DNA of 64,000 nucleotides from JACJWR01 sp963842975 (GCA_963842975.1 CAWJIH010000003.1:74556-138555); one strand, 5' to 3'. Shown: positions 45,396-55,262, counted from the stretch's first letter. Made by a program: numbers and translations. Notes: a model not told the origin generated them from the letters alone.

Positions 45396-48300
45396 GCGGT
45401 GTCCTTGTCTGCAGGTTCGGCCTCAACTGTGTCTGGGTCACCGAGCACGGCAAGGGTGAGTGTTGCCAGCAGCGCCTCGGCACCGCGGGATCCGAGCTTG
45501 TTTGTGGCGAACGCAAGCATTTTTGCGGCCTGTTCGTCAAGGTAGGTTGCGTCGTTGTCTGACAGCCATAGGGTGCGTGCCGTGTCGGCCCCTGTGGGTG
45601 AGGTGACGCCTACTCGCAGCACCCGCACCCCGTCGGGTACGTCGTGGGGCATCTGTTCCAGGTTGCGCACCTTCGCGAGCAGGTCGTCGAGGCGGCGCTG
45701 TGCGGCGGCTGCGTCGTCGTCGCTCCAACCGGCCGGGGCGTTGCCGTGCACGATCATGGCAACGTAGGTGAGCCATTCGTCGTCGGGAAGGTATTCGTCG
45801 GTGAGGGCGGACACGAAAGGCAGCAGCGAACGGTCTGACAGGGTGGCGCGCAGGGGGCCGAACCGTTCGCGCAGTTCTTCACGCAGGGTGCCCGGGTTTG
45901 CGCCGACGGTGTCGCTGATGGTGGCGGCGAACGAGTTCAGCAGGGTTGGCAGCACTGCCTCGAGGTTGTCGAGTGCTTGCACGGTTCCGGCCACGACGGT
46001 GTCGACCCTTTCGGCCCAGCCGCGGGTGCGTTTCTCCCCGAACGCGGGAAGGCCGAAACATTCGGGAATCGTTTCGAACAGCAGGGTGTCAGGTTCGGTT
46101 GCGGTGGTGATGGCGTCGCGTACTGCCCGGGTGGCCGGGTCGAGGGTGCGTGTTTTCAACGCGTATTTGGGCACGGCCCTGATGCGGGCCACCAGTGGGC
46201 TCATGGCGGTGACGACGGACGGGACGCGCAGCCCGCGCGGGGTGTGGTGCGTGCCTCCGAGCGCTTCGGCGAGCCGTTCGGCGAGTTCTTGGCGTGGGCC
46301 GCGCAGGTTGAAGCTGCGCAACGTGAACAGGTCAGGGTTGCGGATGAGGCGTTCCATGGTGGGCACGTCGAGGCGGGGAACGAACGAACCTGTTTCGTAC
46401 AAGGCAACATCGTCGGCCCTAGCGATGAGGGCGGCGACGAGCAGCACCGGGATGGGGCCCTCTTTCAGCCCGACCGGTGGGGCCATCATGTGGGTGTAGA
46501 GAGCTTCGACGGTTGCGGCTTCGTCGGCGGTCGTGTCGAGGAAAGCGTTCAGCGCGGACCAGGCGTTGGCGTATTTGTAATGGTCGGCCTTGTCGGGGGG
46601 CCCGAAGCTGAGGTGTCCTCCGCGTGTGCGGTGAATGCCGGTGGCGCCGAGTAACGATTCGTACATGGCGCGTTCTGGCGGGTACCCTTCGATGCCGCAG
46701 CGGGGCTCACCGGTGTGGCTGATCATCGCATCGAGCAGGTTGCGTCGGGCTTTGGCGCCCTGGCTGGTCAGGACGCGCCGGGACAGCATCTCGTTGCGCA
46801 GCAGGGGGGTGTGGGGGAAACGGGCGTCACAAATATCGGACAGGACCGCCGAAATTGAGGTGGGCCCGGACGGGTCGATCGGGTGGACGCCGGCGTCGGC
46901 GTCGACGCTGAACCAACGGGTGCCCGCGCCCGCATAGAGGTCGTCGAGCAGGCTGTCGAGCGCTTGACCTGCCATGGCGGCCCGTTCGCGCAGTTCGCGT
47001 ACGGCCACCCAGTCGGCTTTGGATGCTTCGGCGCGGGTGACGGCGGTTTTGTAGGCGCCAAGTTCGATGGCGGCTTCGCGAATGTGGTCCGCAGCGTCAG
47101 GTTCGCCTATCAGCACCGGGCGTGAGGCGGCAAGTGTGGCCATGGCGTCGGTGTCAGTGTTGGTGCGCCCCGACATGGGTGTGCCAAGGTTGATCAGGAC
47201 GACGCCGTCGACATCCTGGGTGGGTTCGCCGAGGGTGAGGTGGCTGCTGTCGTCGATGAACCAGCGGGTGAAGACGCGCAGCACCCCGGTTTCTTGTGAA
47301 TGCCGTGCGGCCACTACAGGCGGTTGGGGCCGGTCGGCGGTGATGAGGTCGGCAACCGATTCGGTGAGCAGTTCGCGGCGGGCGGTGTCGACGACGGATT
47401 TGAAGTCGAAGTCGGTGCCTTGCCAGATGCGGTATTCGTCGGCGAATTCGCGGAACGTGACGAGCCCCTGGTCGGTCAGCGCGTCAAGTGCGTTGTGCAC
47501 CGCGTCCAGGGTTTCGGTGCCTTCGGCTCCGTCGGCTGCGGCGTAGGCCACAACGGTGCGGCTGGCGCGCAGGGGGCCGCCGCTGGAGATGAGGTTGAGT
47601 ACGCCGACCGTTTTGAGGACTCGCAGGTGTGCCGGTGTGAGCCCGAACGTGTCGCGCAGGCGGGTTTCAATTTCGATCCAGCGTGACGCGTGGGGGGAAC
47701 TTGTGGCCATGGTGGACGCGGAGGCGAGGAAGAAGTCGTAGGCGTGGTGCAGGCGCACCGTGGCGTGGGCGGCGCCGCCGATGGTGCCGTCGGTGAGCAG
47801 TTCAGGAAGCGCGCCGGAGTCGGGGCCGGCAAGGAAACTGAACAGTGTGCGCTCGTTTTGGCCGTACATGCGGCACAGGTCGGGCAGGGCCGCGGCGGTG
47901 GCGGGGTGCAGCGGGTACAGGTCGGCGAGCGGCACGTCGAGTTGTTCGGCAAGCCCGGCGGCGACAGCGTCTTGCGTCTGGTGGGCTGCCCAGTCGTCGA
48001 GGTCGGTGTCGGTGTCGAAGACGGACGCCATGAGGGCTTGTGATTCGCCGCGGGATTCGACGTAGGGAACGTCGGTGAACCGGCCTTGAATTTTGGACCA
48101 TTCACGGCCGTGGGCGCCGCTGGGGTCGTAGTCGGCGAATGCGAGGTGTTGAAGCAGGGTGAGGATCACCGGTTGCCGGTTTTTGCGTACGGTTGCTTCG
48201 GCTATCTGCTGAAGCAGGTACAGGTCCGAGTTTGCCGTTCCGCTGGTGAGGAACTCTTCAATGTTCTTGCCGAACTCGTCGACGACGATGAGCAGCCCGT

Positions 48301-49816
48301 AATGCTGCGACAACCCGTCGACTAGGTTCAGCAGTTCGGACGGGGAGGCGGTGTCGGTGTCGGTGACGGCGCGCACCGCTGCGCTGTGGCGGGCTTTCGC
48401 CGGCAGGCAGGTCACCCCGTTACGTAGGGCGCGCAGCAGGGTGGCGGCGACGGGTTCGCGGTCGGCTGTGGCCGCGCACACGAGCAGGTGTCTGCCGGGC
48501 AACTCTTTGAGTGTGTCGGCGACGGCGGCGGCGAGGTCGGGGTCGGCGGCGGCGAGTATCCGGCGGGCTTGTGCGTTGCGTTTCGGGTTCGGGCCGAGCA
48601 GTGCGCTGAGAAAGACTGCCAGGCTGGACTTGCCGGAACCGTAGGTGCCGGTGATGGACAGTGCCCGTCCTTCTCGGGGGTCGGTGACACCGGCGGTGAT
48701 GCGGCGGATCACTTCTCGGGCGCGGCTGGTCACCCGATAGTCGAACATTTCCGCGTCGGCGTCGCGTTCCAGGTTCGCTGAGCGTGCGAAGTGGGAATTG
48801 ATTCGTACGCGGGTGTCATCGCCGGTCATCATGAGGTAACCCCTGCGCGCTCGGCGGGTTCGTCGGATAGCGGGGAAGGGAAGCTGTCGCCGCTGCCGGG
48901 TGTAGTAGCTGGCGAGTGCGCCAAATTTGGCGTCGTCGAGGTTGCCGTCGACGACGAGCTGTGTGGTGCCGGCCGACGAGGCGAGGGTGGCCGCACCTGT
49001 GAGGAGCACCGCCGATTCGATGGCGTCGCGCATGGCCGGCTCGGCGAGCCGAAAGGCCCGCCCCGGGCTTCCTGGTTCGTGGACGAGGCGGCCGAGGCTG
49101 GCCGACGATGCGGCCCCGTCTTGCATGCTCATCCAGTCCAGGCAGGCGTAGAGCACCACTTCGGGTGGCAGGGTGGCTTTACGTCCGGTGTTGAATCGGA
49201 ACCGGCCGCGTCCGGTTTCTTCAAGAAGGCCGAGGTGGCGCAGTGGGCAGTCGAAGATGTCGTCGATGGAGGCGCGGCCCCGCGACACTGCGGCGTAGGT
49301 GCGGGCCAAGCAGGACACGTCTTTGGTGATCGATGACGGGTGCGGCAACTCCCAGGCCGACCTGCGCACTTCTTCGGTGATGAATTCGCTGGCCTCATCT
49401 TCGGTGAATTCCACTGCGGTCATCCGGTGGAACAGCAGCCACCAGGCGGGTACTTCGCAGGTGGGTCGCAGCAGGTTCCAATGCACGAGCCATAGCGTGC
49501 CGGGGTCTTCCAGGTAGGGGTCGGCTCCGTCGTCTCCGAACAGGGCAAGCCCGGTGCGGGTGGGCACCATGTGCCCGGATCGGGTGTCTGTGCCGGGTGC
49601 GTGGGTGAGTAGGTGGGCGGCTTGCCCCCAGTAGCGGATTGCGCGGACCATGTTTTTGCCGACACCGAGGGTGACGGTGGCGTCTTCGGCGACGAAAACG
49701 CCGGGGTCGTCGCTGGCGGCTTTAACCGATTTGCGTAGCCAGCCGTAGCGGGGATGAAAGGTTTCGTGCCGCGCGAACGCTTTCTCGCACGCGTCTGTCA
49801 AACGTTCGGTACTCAC
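45392..49816 (-). CDS. DUF4007 + P-loop ATPase protein (SspB-SspC-like, one frame)
   Basis: GTG 49816 overlaps the desulfurase stop. Residues 1-310 match the DUF4007 plan (ARHETFHPRYGWLRKSV, VTLGVGKNMVRAIRYW), as in SspB. After a segment ending RGYLMM, a second domain starts MTGDDTRVRINSHFARS. It has Walker A GTYGSGKSS (about 390) and Walker B IVVDEFGKN (about 510), a large helical region and a long C-terminus, as in SspC. In known Ssp systems these are two proteins. The ATG-ATG-ACC at the junction (about 48,828) overlaps TGATGA in the next frame, so the fusion may be real or may result from one missing base. Confidence 0.75.
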   Translation of the reverse strand: MSTERLTDACEKAFARHETFHPRYGWLRKSVKAASDDPGVFVAEDATVTLGVGKNMVRAIRYWGQAAHLLTHAPGTDTRSGHMVPTRTGLALFGDDGADPYLEDPGTLWLVHWNLLRPTCEVPAWWLLFHRMTAVEFTEDEASEFITEEVRRSAWELPHPSSITKDVSCLARTYAAVSRGRASIDDIFDCPLRHLGLLEETGRGRFRFNTGRKATLPPEVVLYACLDWMSMQDGAASSASLGRLVHEPGSPGRAFRLAEPAMRDAIESAVLLTGAATLASSAGTTQLVVDGNLDDAKFGALASYYTRQRRQLPFPAIRRTRRARRGYLMMTGDDTRVRINSHFARSANLERDADAEMFDYRVTSRAREVIRRITAGVTDPREGRALSITGTYGSGKSSLAVFLSALLGPNPKRNAQARRILAAADPDLAAAVADTLKELPGRHLLVCAATADREPVAATLLRALRNGVTCLPAKARHSAAVRAVTDTDTASPSELLNLVDGLSQHYGLLIVVDEFGKNIEEFLTSGTANSDLYLLQQIAEATVRKNRQPVILTLLQHLAFADYDPSGAHGREWSKIQGRFTDVPYVESRGESQALMASVFDTDTDLDDWAAHQTQDAVAAGLAEQLDVPLADLYPLHPATAAALPDLCRMYGQNERTLFSFLAGPDSGALPELLTDGTIGGAAHATVRLHHAYDFFLASASTMATSSPHASRWIEIETRLRDTFGLTPAHLRVLKTVGVLNLISSGGPLRASRTVVAYAAADGAEGTETLDAVHNALDALTDQGLVTFREFADEYRIWQGTDFDFKSVVDTARRELLTESVADLITADRPQPPVVAARHSQETGVLRVFTRWFIDDSSHLTLGEPTQDVDGVVLINLGTPMSGRTNTDTDAMATLAASRPVLIGEPDAADHIREAAIELGAYKTAVTRAEASKADWVAVRELRERAAMAGQALDSLLDDLYAGAGTRWFSVDADAGVHPIDPSGPTSISAVLSDICDARFPHTPLLRNEMLSRRVLTSQGAKARRNLLDAMISHTGEPRCGIEGYPPERAMYESLLGATGIHRTRGGHLSFGPPDKADHYKYANAWSALNAFLDTTADEAATVEALYTHMMAPPVGLKEGPIPVLLVAALIARADDVALYETGSFVPRLDVPTMERLIRNPDLFTLRSFNLRGPRQELAERLAEALGGTHHTPRGLRVPSVVTAMSPLVARIRAVPKYALKTRTLDPATRAVRDAITTATEPDTLLFETIPECFGLPAFGEKRTRGWAERVDTVVAGTVQALDNLEAVLPTLLNSFAATISDTVGANPGTLREELRERFGPLRATLSDRSLLPFVSALTDEYLPDDEWLTYVAMIVHGNAPAGWSDDDAAAAQRRLDDLLAKVRNLEQMPHDVPDGVRVLRVGVTSPTGADTARTLWLSDNDATYLDEQAAKMLAFATNKLGSRGAEALLATLTLAVLGDPDTVEAEPADKDTA

Positions 49817-50974
49817 GCTGCCCCCTCACCTGTCAGCTCGCGCACGCGGCGCGCGGATGCCAGTATCGCATCGCAAGCATGCACGACATCGACCTCCTTG
49901 GTGTGGACCGACAGGCTGAACCGGACCGATTCGGAGGCTTCGGCTCGGGTGAGGCCCATCGCGGTCAGTACGTGGGAGGGCGCCGGTGTGGCAGAGGAGC
50001 AGGCCGAACCGGTGGAGAACGCCACCTCCGGGGTGCTGGCGACGAGTGCTTCGCCGTCGATGCCGGGCAGGCGCATGTTGGCCGTGTTCGGTAGCCGCGG
50101 GGCATCTGCCCCGTTGACAGTGGCTTGCCCGAAGCCCTGCTCAATGCCTGCCACGAGCAGGTCGCGAAGGTGTTCCACGTGTGCGGACTGTGCGAGGAAA
50201 GTGGGCACGCGCACGCAGGCCTGCCCAAGTCCTGCGATTCCGGGCACGTTGAGTGTTCCTGGGCGCAGCCCTTTCTCTTGCCCGCCTCCGCGATAGACGC
50301 CCGCTAGGTGCACGCCGGTGTCAACGAACAGGGCGCCGGCCCCTTTCGGGCCGTGAAACTTGTGCCCCGAAATGGAGGCGAGGTCCGCCCCGAACTCGTG
50401 CACGTCGACGGGTACGCGGCCCACCATTTGGGTCAGGTCGCTGTGAAACAGGGCACCGCCGGCGTGGGTAATTTCGGCGGCCGCGAGCGAGTGGGGCGAG
50501 CACACCGGTGTCGTTGTTGGCCCCCATCATCGACACCAGCAAGGTGGTGTCGTCAACGAGCTGGGCGAGGGCGTGCAGGTCCGGTAGGCCCTCGGGGGTC
50601 ACGGGCAGTTCGACAATGATGGCACCGTCGGCGGCCAACGATCGGGCGGCTTCGAGCACGGACGGGTGTTCGGTGGCTCCGACAATGATTGTGCGCCGTG
50701 ACGATCCGGCGGCCTGTGCGGCACGCCAGGCCCCGCAGATAGCGATGTTGTTGGCTTCGGTGGCCCCTGCGGTGAACAGCACCCGACTCGGGCTGGCACC
50801 TATGGCCTCAGCGACCTGTTCGCGGGCTGTGTCGACGGCCGCCTGGGCGCGTCTGCCTTCGCTGTGGCTGCTTGATGGGTTTCCGGCGAGGTCGACCATC
50901 GCCGCACAGACCGCTTCGACCACTGTCGGGTCGGGGTGTGTGGTGGCGTTGTTGTCGAGATAGATGGCGCTCAA
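49813..50974 (-). CDS. sspA: Cysteine desulfurase (SspA/DndA-like), one frameshift
   Basis: The N-terminus IYLDNNATTHPDP is the class V aminotransferase start. The PLP-lysine motif SGHKFHGPKGAGAL, GTLNVPGIAG and the active-site loop with the catalytic Cys in STGSACSSATPA follow in a second frame after an indel near 50,500. Housekeeping IscS would give the same motifs. The four-base coupling to the DUF4007/ATPase and sspD-like genes makes a dedicated DNA-phosphorothioation desulfurase the best reading. It is the first gene of the seven-gene operon. Confidence 0.85.
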
Positions 50975-51104
50975 TCTGGCTCCTCAGATGATTTTGACAC
51001 CCAGCAGTGTTGTTTCCACCTCCGACACAAGTGAACGTCAGCGACCAACGACGAGCTGATCCAAGTCATAGGTTGGCCCCTGGCTCATCCTCCCGACAGG
51101 CGGA

Positions 51105-52244
51105 CTAATCAGCACTCGACCAGGTTATGTCTAGAGAAGCGCGGGGCATGTGTCGACGCAGCGGCAGGGCCTGCTCTACATCGAATACTAGGACCGACTC
51201 CAGTGTGCCGCTCGGCGTAAGGGCAGAAGCCCAAGCGCGACTGAGTCTCTCGTCCGAGGGCCTTCCAGAGCGCATGGCCACATCTTGTAGAGCTTTGCGG
51301 TTCTGGTCGAGGTGTTTACGCCAACGCCGAGCCAGAGCAGCACTTATGGGCAAGTCAGACTTTACGGCGTTGCATTCTGCGTCAGTCAGGACAAGGTTCT
51401 GAACAGCGTCGTTATGGGTGCGTGACCACGGTACGACATGGTCGACTACGTCGACACCAGACTTGCGGCTGCACCAGAAGCAGCGACCATCCTGAATGTC
51501 GCGAAGTCCGCTGCGGAACTCTGGCGGGAAACTTGGGCGCGAGTGGGGAAAGAGGAACCGCTCCAAGGATCCCTCGCGGTCGTGTTCGGCGAGGAGGAAC
51601 TGGTTACGAACGTAGATCTCGTCTCGCCAACGGACTTCAATGGCAGGCTTCAGAAGAGGTGAGAGACGAAGCAGCGCGTTTGCCGCCCCAGGAAACGGCG
51701 ACAAGACAGGGAGCCCGTCAGCGTCCGTCGCAAAGGTGCTCTTCGGCATCGGCTTGTTACTCGTGCGCGGATCTCTGAGCCGGTTCAGCCAGACCTCGGG
51801 TATCTGCCAGAACACGGGGACCTCGCTGCCGGAAACGATTTGAAGTCGCGGAACCGGCCACTGAGCAAGTGCCCAGGCAGCTTCTGACCGACTGGCATCG
51901 GCGCGAAAGAGAATGGGCTTGTTGACTTCTCGGTGTGTCTGCCGCAGAACGTTCCCGTGGAACGATCGAAGCTGTGGCCCTAGAGCCTTGATAGCGGCAT
52001 CAGCGACCACGCCCAACGGCCAAGAACCCATCTCGTGTTCCTGCTGGATAAGTAGCGGCGCCGCATCCAGCAGTGACCAAAGGAGTACCCACTTCATGGT
52101 GGAATTGGCAGAGCCCCGATCGATAATGAGGGTTACCCCATCGAGGATTTCGTCAAGTTCCATTCCTGGCATTATCACCTCAGGGGTCAGATACCTTCGC
52201 CAACGGCCGCGGTTTGCGTGTCGAACGGTCCTTGGTTCCTCCAT
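51105..52244 (-). CDS. HNH endonuclease-domain protein
   Basis: ATG 52244 is preferred because AAGGA lies six bases upstream; ATG 52259 is possible. The C-terminal third has an HNH nuclease with a Cys pair (RCFWCSRKSGVDVVDHVVPW then HNDAVQNLVLTDAECN). The N-terminal 250 residues are unlike the DUF262 domain of SspE, so it is not a simple SspE. It ends 130 bases upstream of sspA on the same strand. A nuclease partner of the modification genes is plausible, but it may be an independent gene. Confidence 0.75.
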   Translation of the reverse strand: MEEPRTVRHANRGRWRRYLTPEVIMPGMELDEILDGVTLIIDRGSANSTMKWVLLWSLLDAAPLLIQQEHEMGSWPLGVVADAAIKALGPQLRSFHGNVLRQTHREVNKPILFRADASRSEAAWALAQWPVPRLQIVSGSEVPVFWQIPEVWLNRLRDPRTSNKPMPKSTFATDADGLPVLSPFPGAANALLRLSPLLKPAIEVRWRDEIYVRNQFLLAEHDREGSLERFLFPHSRPSFPPEFRSGLRDIQDGRCFWCSRKSGVDVVDHVVPWSRTHNDAVQNLVLTDAECNAVKSDLPISAALARRWRKHLDQNRKALQDVAMRSGRPSDERLSRAWASALTPSGTLESVLVFDVEQALPLRRHMPRASLDITWSSAD

Positions 52245-52677
52245 AGTCGGTCCTTCCATGTGGGAGAGCGCTCCTTCACAAGCCGCGACGGAATCGTGCG
52301 GGTCACAGTCCTGAGTCCCAAGTCATCGCTTGGCGTTTGCGGCGCTGTACAGCAAGGCTGCGCAAGCAGATCTCAAGACGGCGACCGGGGCACGATCTAG
52401 GGGCAGGTTGTGATGATCTCGGTCATGCGGGATTCGCAGGTCTTGCCGACACCCGACGGCGGGGGCAATGGGTTCATGGACAGCCAGGACGATGGCGGCC
52501 AGGCCCGTCGGCCGTGAACCGTCCCGGGACGGTTCAGTACAGCAGTCCCGTGCGCAGTCGCGATAGGAGCACTTGCGGCGCTGGTGGCATCACTGCGGAT
52601 TTGCTCGCCCATGACACCCGCCCGACCGACCGCACCGTGCTGCCTCCTTCCCCCTTCACCGCGACGTTTCCCGCGGC
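52245..52677. other. Intergenic stretch with a 22-bp perfect palindrome
   Basis: No convincing gene is present. It is upstream of the HNH gene and contains the palindrome at 52515-52536. It should hold the promoter for the HNH gene and perhaps the sspA operon, but no clear -35/-10 pair could be picked out. Confidence 0.4.
52515..52536. promoter_or_regulatory. Perfect 22-bp palindrome, candidate operator
   Basis: TGAACCGTCCCGGGACGGTTCA reads identically on both strands with no spacer. It lies about 270 bases upstream of the HNH gene. It could be a binding site for a dimeric regulator. A SmaI-type core CCCGGG lies at the centre. Confidence 0.5.
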
Positions 52678-54375
52678 TTACCTGATGCCGTGGTCGTGGT
52701 GGCCGACAGAGTCAAACTCAATGGTTCCGTCGGGGTTACGCCAGAACTTGAGTCGTCGGGCGCCCGGGGTGTTTGCCTGTAGCGAGACGCGCCAGGCCGT
52801 GGAGCCGTCTGTGCGGGACTCTTGCTTGCCACCGCGTCGGTCGAGCCAGGGATGCAGCTCCCTGCTGGCTTGTTTGTCCACCAAGCCGCAGACGATCTCG
52901 GCCATGACATCCGTGATCTTGTCTCTTGAGACTCCTTGCAAGTTGCTGATGCTTGATTCGAAGTCGTCGCCAATTCGGTAATCCCCAGTCCACGGGTAGG
53001 CATCACGGTCGGGACCCCGGAACCGCAGGAGGTAGGCCCAGCGCACCTCCAGGCGCAACTGCTCGACCGGGTCGTCGTGCACGACCGGAACTCGGAGTTT
53101 GGCGCGTTCGGCTCTTCGCCGATTCGCCCGGTCGATTCGGGCTTGTTCGCGTGCGGCCAGTAGTTCGGATTCCAGTCGGCTGGCGCGCTGGTCGACCTGC
53201 TCGATCGTGTCGAGAGCCTGGGCCAGAGCCCTTTGGAGCTGCCGGATGTCGGTTGGCACGGAGGTTTCGTGGCTGATCTCTGGATTGCTGGGTTGGCGAT
53301 CGGGTCTCGGCTGGTCGGAGTTCGATGAGGTAGACGCTGCCAAGTCGGCTGCGCGCAGCCACGGAGGGCCATCGGGCAGTATCGAGATGCTCGTCGTGGC
53401 ACTCTCGCCTTCCGCGAGGGTAGCGAGCCACCTCCCGTCGAGCTGGGTGATCTCCACGGGGAGCACGTCGCCAGGAGCCACCATGGCCTCCAACTCGGTG
53501 CCGAGAGTTCCCACGACTTCGACAGCTAGGTCAGGGTGCAGGAGGACGTTTGCACTGTTGTCGGACCTCTGACACACCTGGGCCAGCACTACGTCGCCAT
53601 CGCGGTAGGTCTGCCCGATGCGCTCTGCCACGTCCTGCTTCGGCACATCGGGCAGGAACTCAACAAGCGCCCCTGATCCGCGCAGGCGCCCCCGCAACTT
53701 CATCCCAGGACATACCAAGCGGTCGGGCTCAATCCCAGTGCGGAGCCTAGAAACTGTCATAGCCGCGGTTTCGCCACCGTCGGTGGCCAGCATCGCCTGA
53801 TGGCCCAGCAGGGAGCGAACGACGGCCATGGCGGGGCGGTCTTCAGGTTCCGGCGGCGGGGGAGCGAACGCGCCTGAGCTTTGGGCGGCATTCAAGGCGC
53901 TGTCGACCAGTTCGCGAGTGGTCCGCTCTCCGCGGGCGGCGCTGAGGCACATGTGCAACGGCGCTTGATACATGTCGCGCGTCCACTCATCCCCCAGCGG
54001 GTAGACCCGGCCGGCGCCGTAGAAAACCGACAACTGTCTGTTGCCCAAGCCGTCGGTCAGCCCGAAAGTGGCCTCCGCGTCGAGCAGATAGAGCTCGGTG
54101 TATCCGTTCAACTCAGCCGACAGGCGGTTCAAATCGATCCAGGGATCCTCAGCGTCTGGGTGTATTGACACCGCGACCGCCGCCTGAGTGCGGGAGGCGC
54201 CGAGTAGGTGCGCCGCCAGCGATTTGCCCTCGTCGGGAGTTCGCAAGCGGGTGAATCCAGTCCGGGGATGGCTGCTGCCCGAACGACTCGATTCCGTGTG
54301 CTCAAGCGTGGGCATGGCTGCTGGCACCGATCTGGCAGCCTTCCTTCGCTCACGGCTCCGTTTGCGCTTTGGCAT
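52678..54375 (-). CDS. Large coiled-coil protein, function unknown
   Basis: ATG 54375 (MPKRKRSRERRKAAR) is chosen over one nine codons upstream because it opens a basic N-terminus, likely nucleic-acid binding. The protein has 565 aa. A mixed alpha/beta domain follows the basic start, with FGLTDGLGNRQLSVFYGAGRVYP near residue 115. Next are beta-rich segments with GTLGTELEAMVAPGDVLPVEI and a long heptad region (QALDTIEQVDQRASRLESEL to RRAERAKLRV). The compact C-terminal domain contains AYPWTGDYRIGDDFESSISN. No family is recognised. Confidence 0.6.
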   Translation of the reverse strand: MPKRKRSRERRKAARSVPAAMPTLEHTESSRSGSSHPRTGFTRLRTPDEGKSLAAHLLGASRTQAAVAVSIHPDAEDPWIDLNRLSAELNGYTELYLLDAEATFGLTDGLGNRQLSVFYGAGRVYPLGDEWTRDMYQAPLHMCLSAARGERTTRELVDSALNAAQSSGAFAPPPPEPEDRPAMAVVRSLLGHQAMLATDGGETAAMTVSRLRTGIEPDRLVCPGMKLRGRLRGSGALVEFLPDVPKQDVAERIGQTYRDGDVVLAQVCQRSDNSANVLLHPDLAVEVVGTLGTELEAMVAPGDVLPVEITQLDGRWLATLAEGESATTSISILPDGPPWLRAADLAASTSSNSDQPRPDRQPSNPEISHETSVPTDIRQLQRALAQALDTIEQVDQRASRLESELLAAREQARIDRANRRRAERAKLRVPVVHDDPVEQLRLEVRWAYLLRFRGPDRDAYPWTGDYRIGDDFESSISNLQGVSRDKITDVMAEIVCGLVDKQASRELHPWLDRRGGKQESRTDGSTAWRVSLQANTPGARRLKFWRNPDGTIEFDSVGHHDHGIR

Positions 54376-54632
54376 CCGCCCCGTCACCTCTCCCCGAATC
54401 ACGAATCCTTGTCATGGTGACACAGCACTCCGACGGGCTGGCCACCACGAATCCATCAATCGGCCACCGGCAGGCGGTCGAACACGTTGGGGGCGAATCG
54501 ATTCGGGACTGGCTCCCGCACTCCATCACGCCGTGGTTGGAACCTCCAACGAGGTTCCAACACAACTGCCGGGGGCGGAATGGGTCATGCCCGGGAGCAG
54601 CCTGGCATTGAGTGATTCGCGGGAGGCGAAAG

Positions 54633-55102
54633 ATGTCGGGGTCGGATCTGCATTACTGTCCAAATTGCGGTCAGTCACTTCCGTGGGGTCTTCATTCTGT
54701 CCCGGCTGTGGAGCGGCACTACGCGAGTTTTCCCCGGAGACTGACGGCGACCAGGGCGGATTCCATCGATCAAGCGAACGAATCGGATACCGAGGTGACG
54801 GAGGTCCTAGGCGACGACAACAGTCCCGCCTTGTCGAGGACACTTCGCTCGGCCCGCAGGGTGAGGATGAGCAGCGCCAGCGTGGCGAAGCCGCAAAGAA
54901 GGCCACGGGCAAGGTGGAATCTGCGCTCGCTGAACTCGCGACCGCACAGACCACGGCCGATGTGCAGGTGGCGGCCAATCGGTCAGCCGACGACGGTCTT
55001 GCGCTCGAGGAGGAGATGACGATGGACTCACGTGCTAAAGGCGCTGCGGCGGCCTTGAGCGCCATCGCTGGCTGGAAGGCGTTGAACGCGGACCACTCTT
55101 GA
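54633..55102 (+). CDS. Double zinc-ribbon protein, probably frameshifted
   Basis: ATG 54633 has GGGAGG upstream and reads MSGSDLHYCPNCGQSL. After a frame change near 54,677 the next block is GSSFCPGCGAALREFSP, completing two CPxCG ribbons. An acidic, Glu/Ala-rich helical tail then runs to KAAAALSAIAGWKALNADHS. The pair of ribbons is typical of zinc-ribbon adaptor proteins. It faces the helicase operon convergently. Function unknown. Confidence 0.55.
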
Positions 55103-55262
55103 CAACTGGCCGCAGTTGCGTCATGAACCGTGCCCTATCTGCCCCCGAAGCCGCGCAATGACCACCACCAGCAACCAGCCCAGCGCCCGTAGCACCGACC
55201 ATCACCTATCGCCAGTACTCAGACAACCACCTGTTCAGTCAGCAGTCTCCTATCTGCTGTGC

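Noticed and set aside
52337..52981. 214-codon plus-strand frame between the HNH and coiled-coil genes
   Set aside because: Half of it is antisense to the end of the coiled-coil gene and no ribosome site or domain supports it.
54188..55102. 304-codon plus-strand frame as one protein
   Set aside because: Its first half overlaps the coiled-coil gene on the other strand and is low-quality; only the zinc-ribbon and later part, starting at ATG 54633 in the neighbouring frame, looks real.
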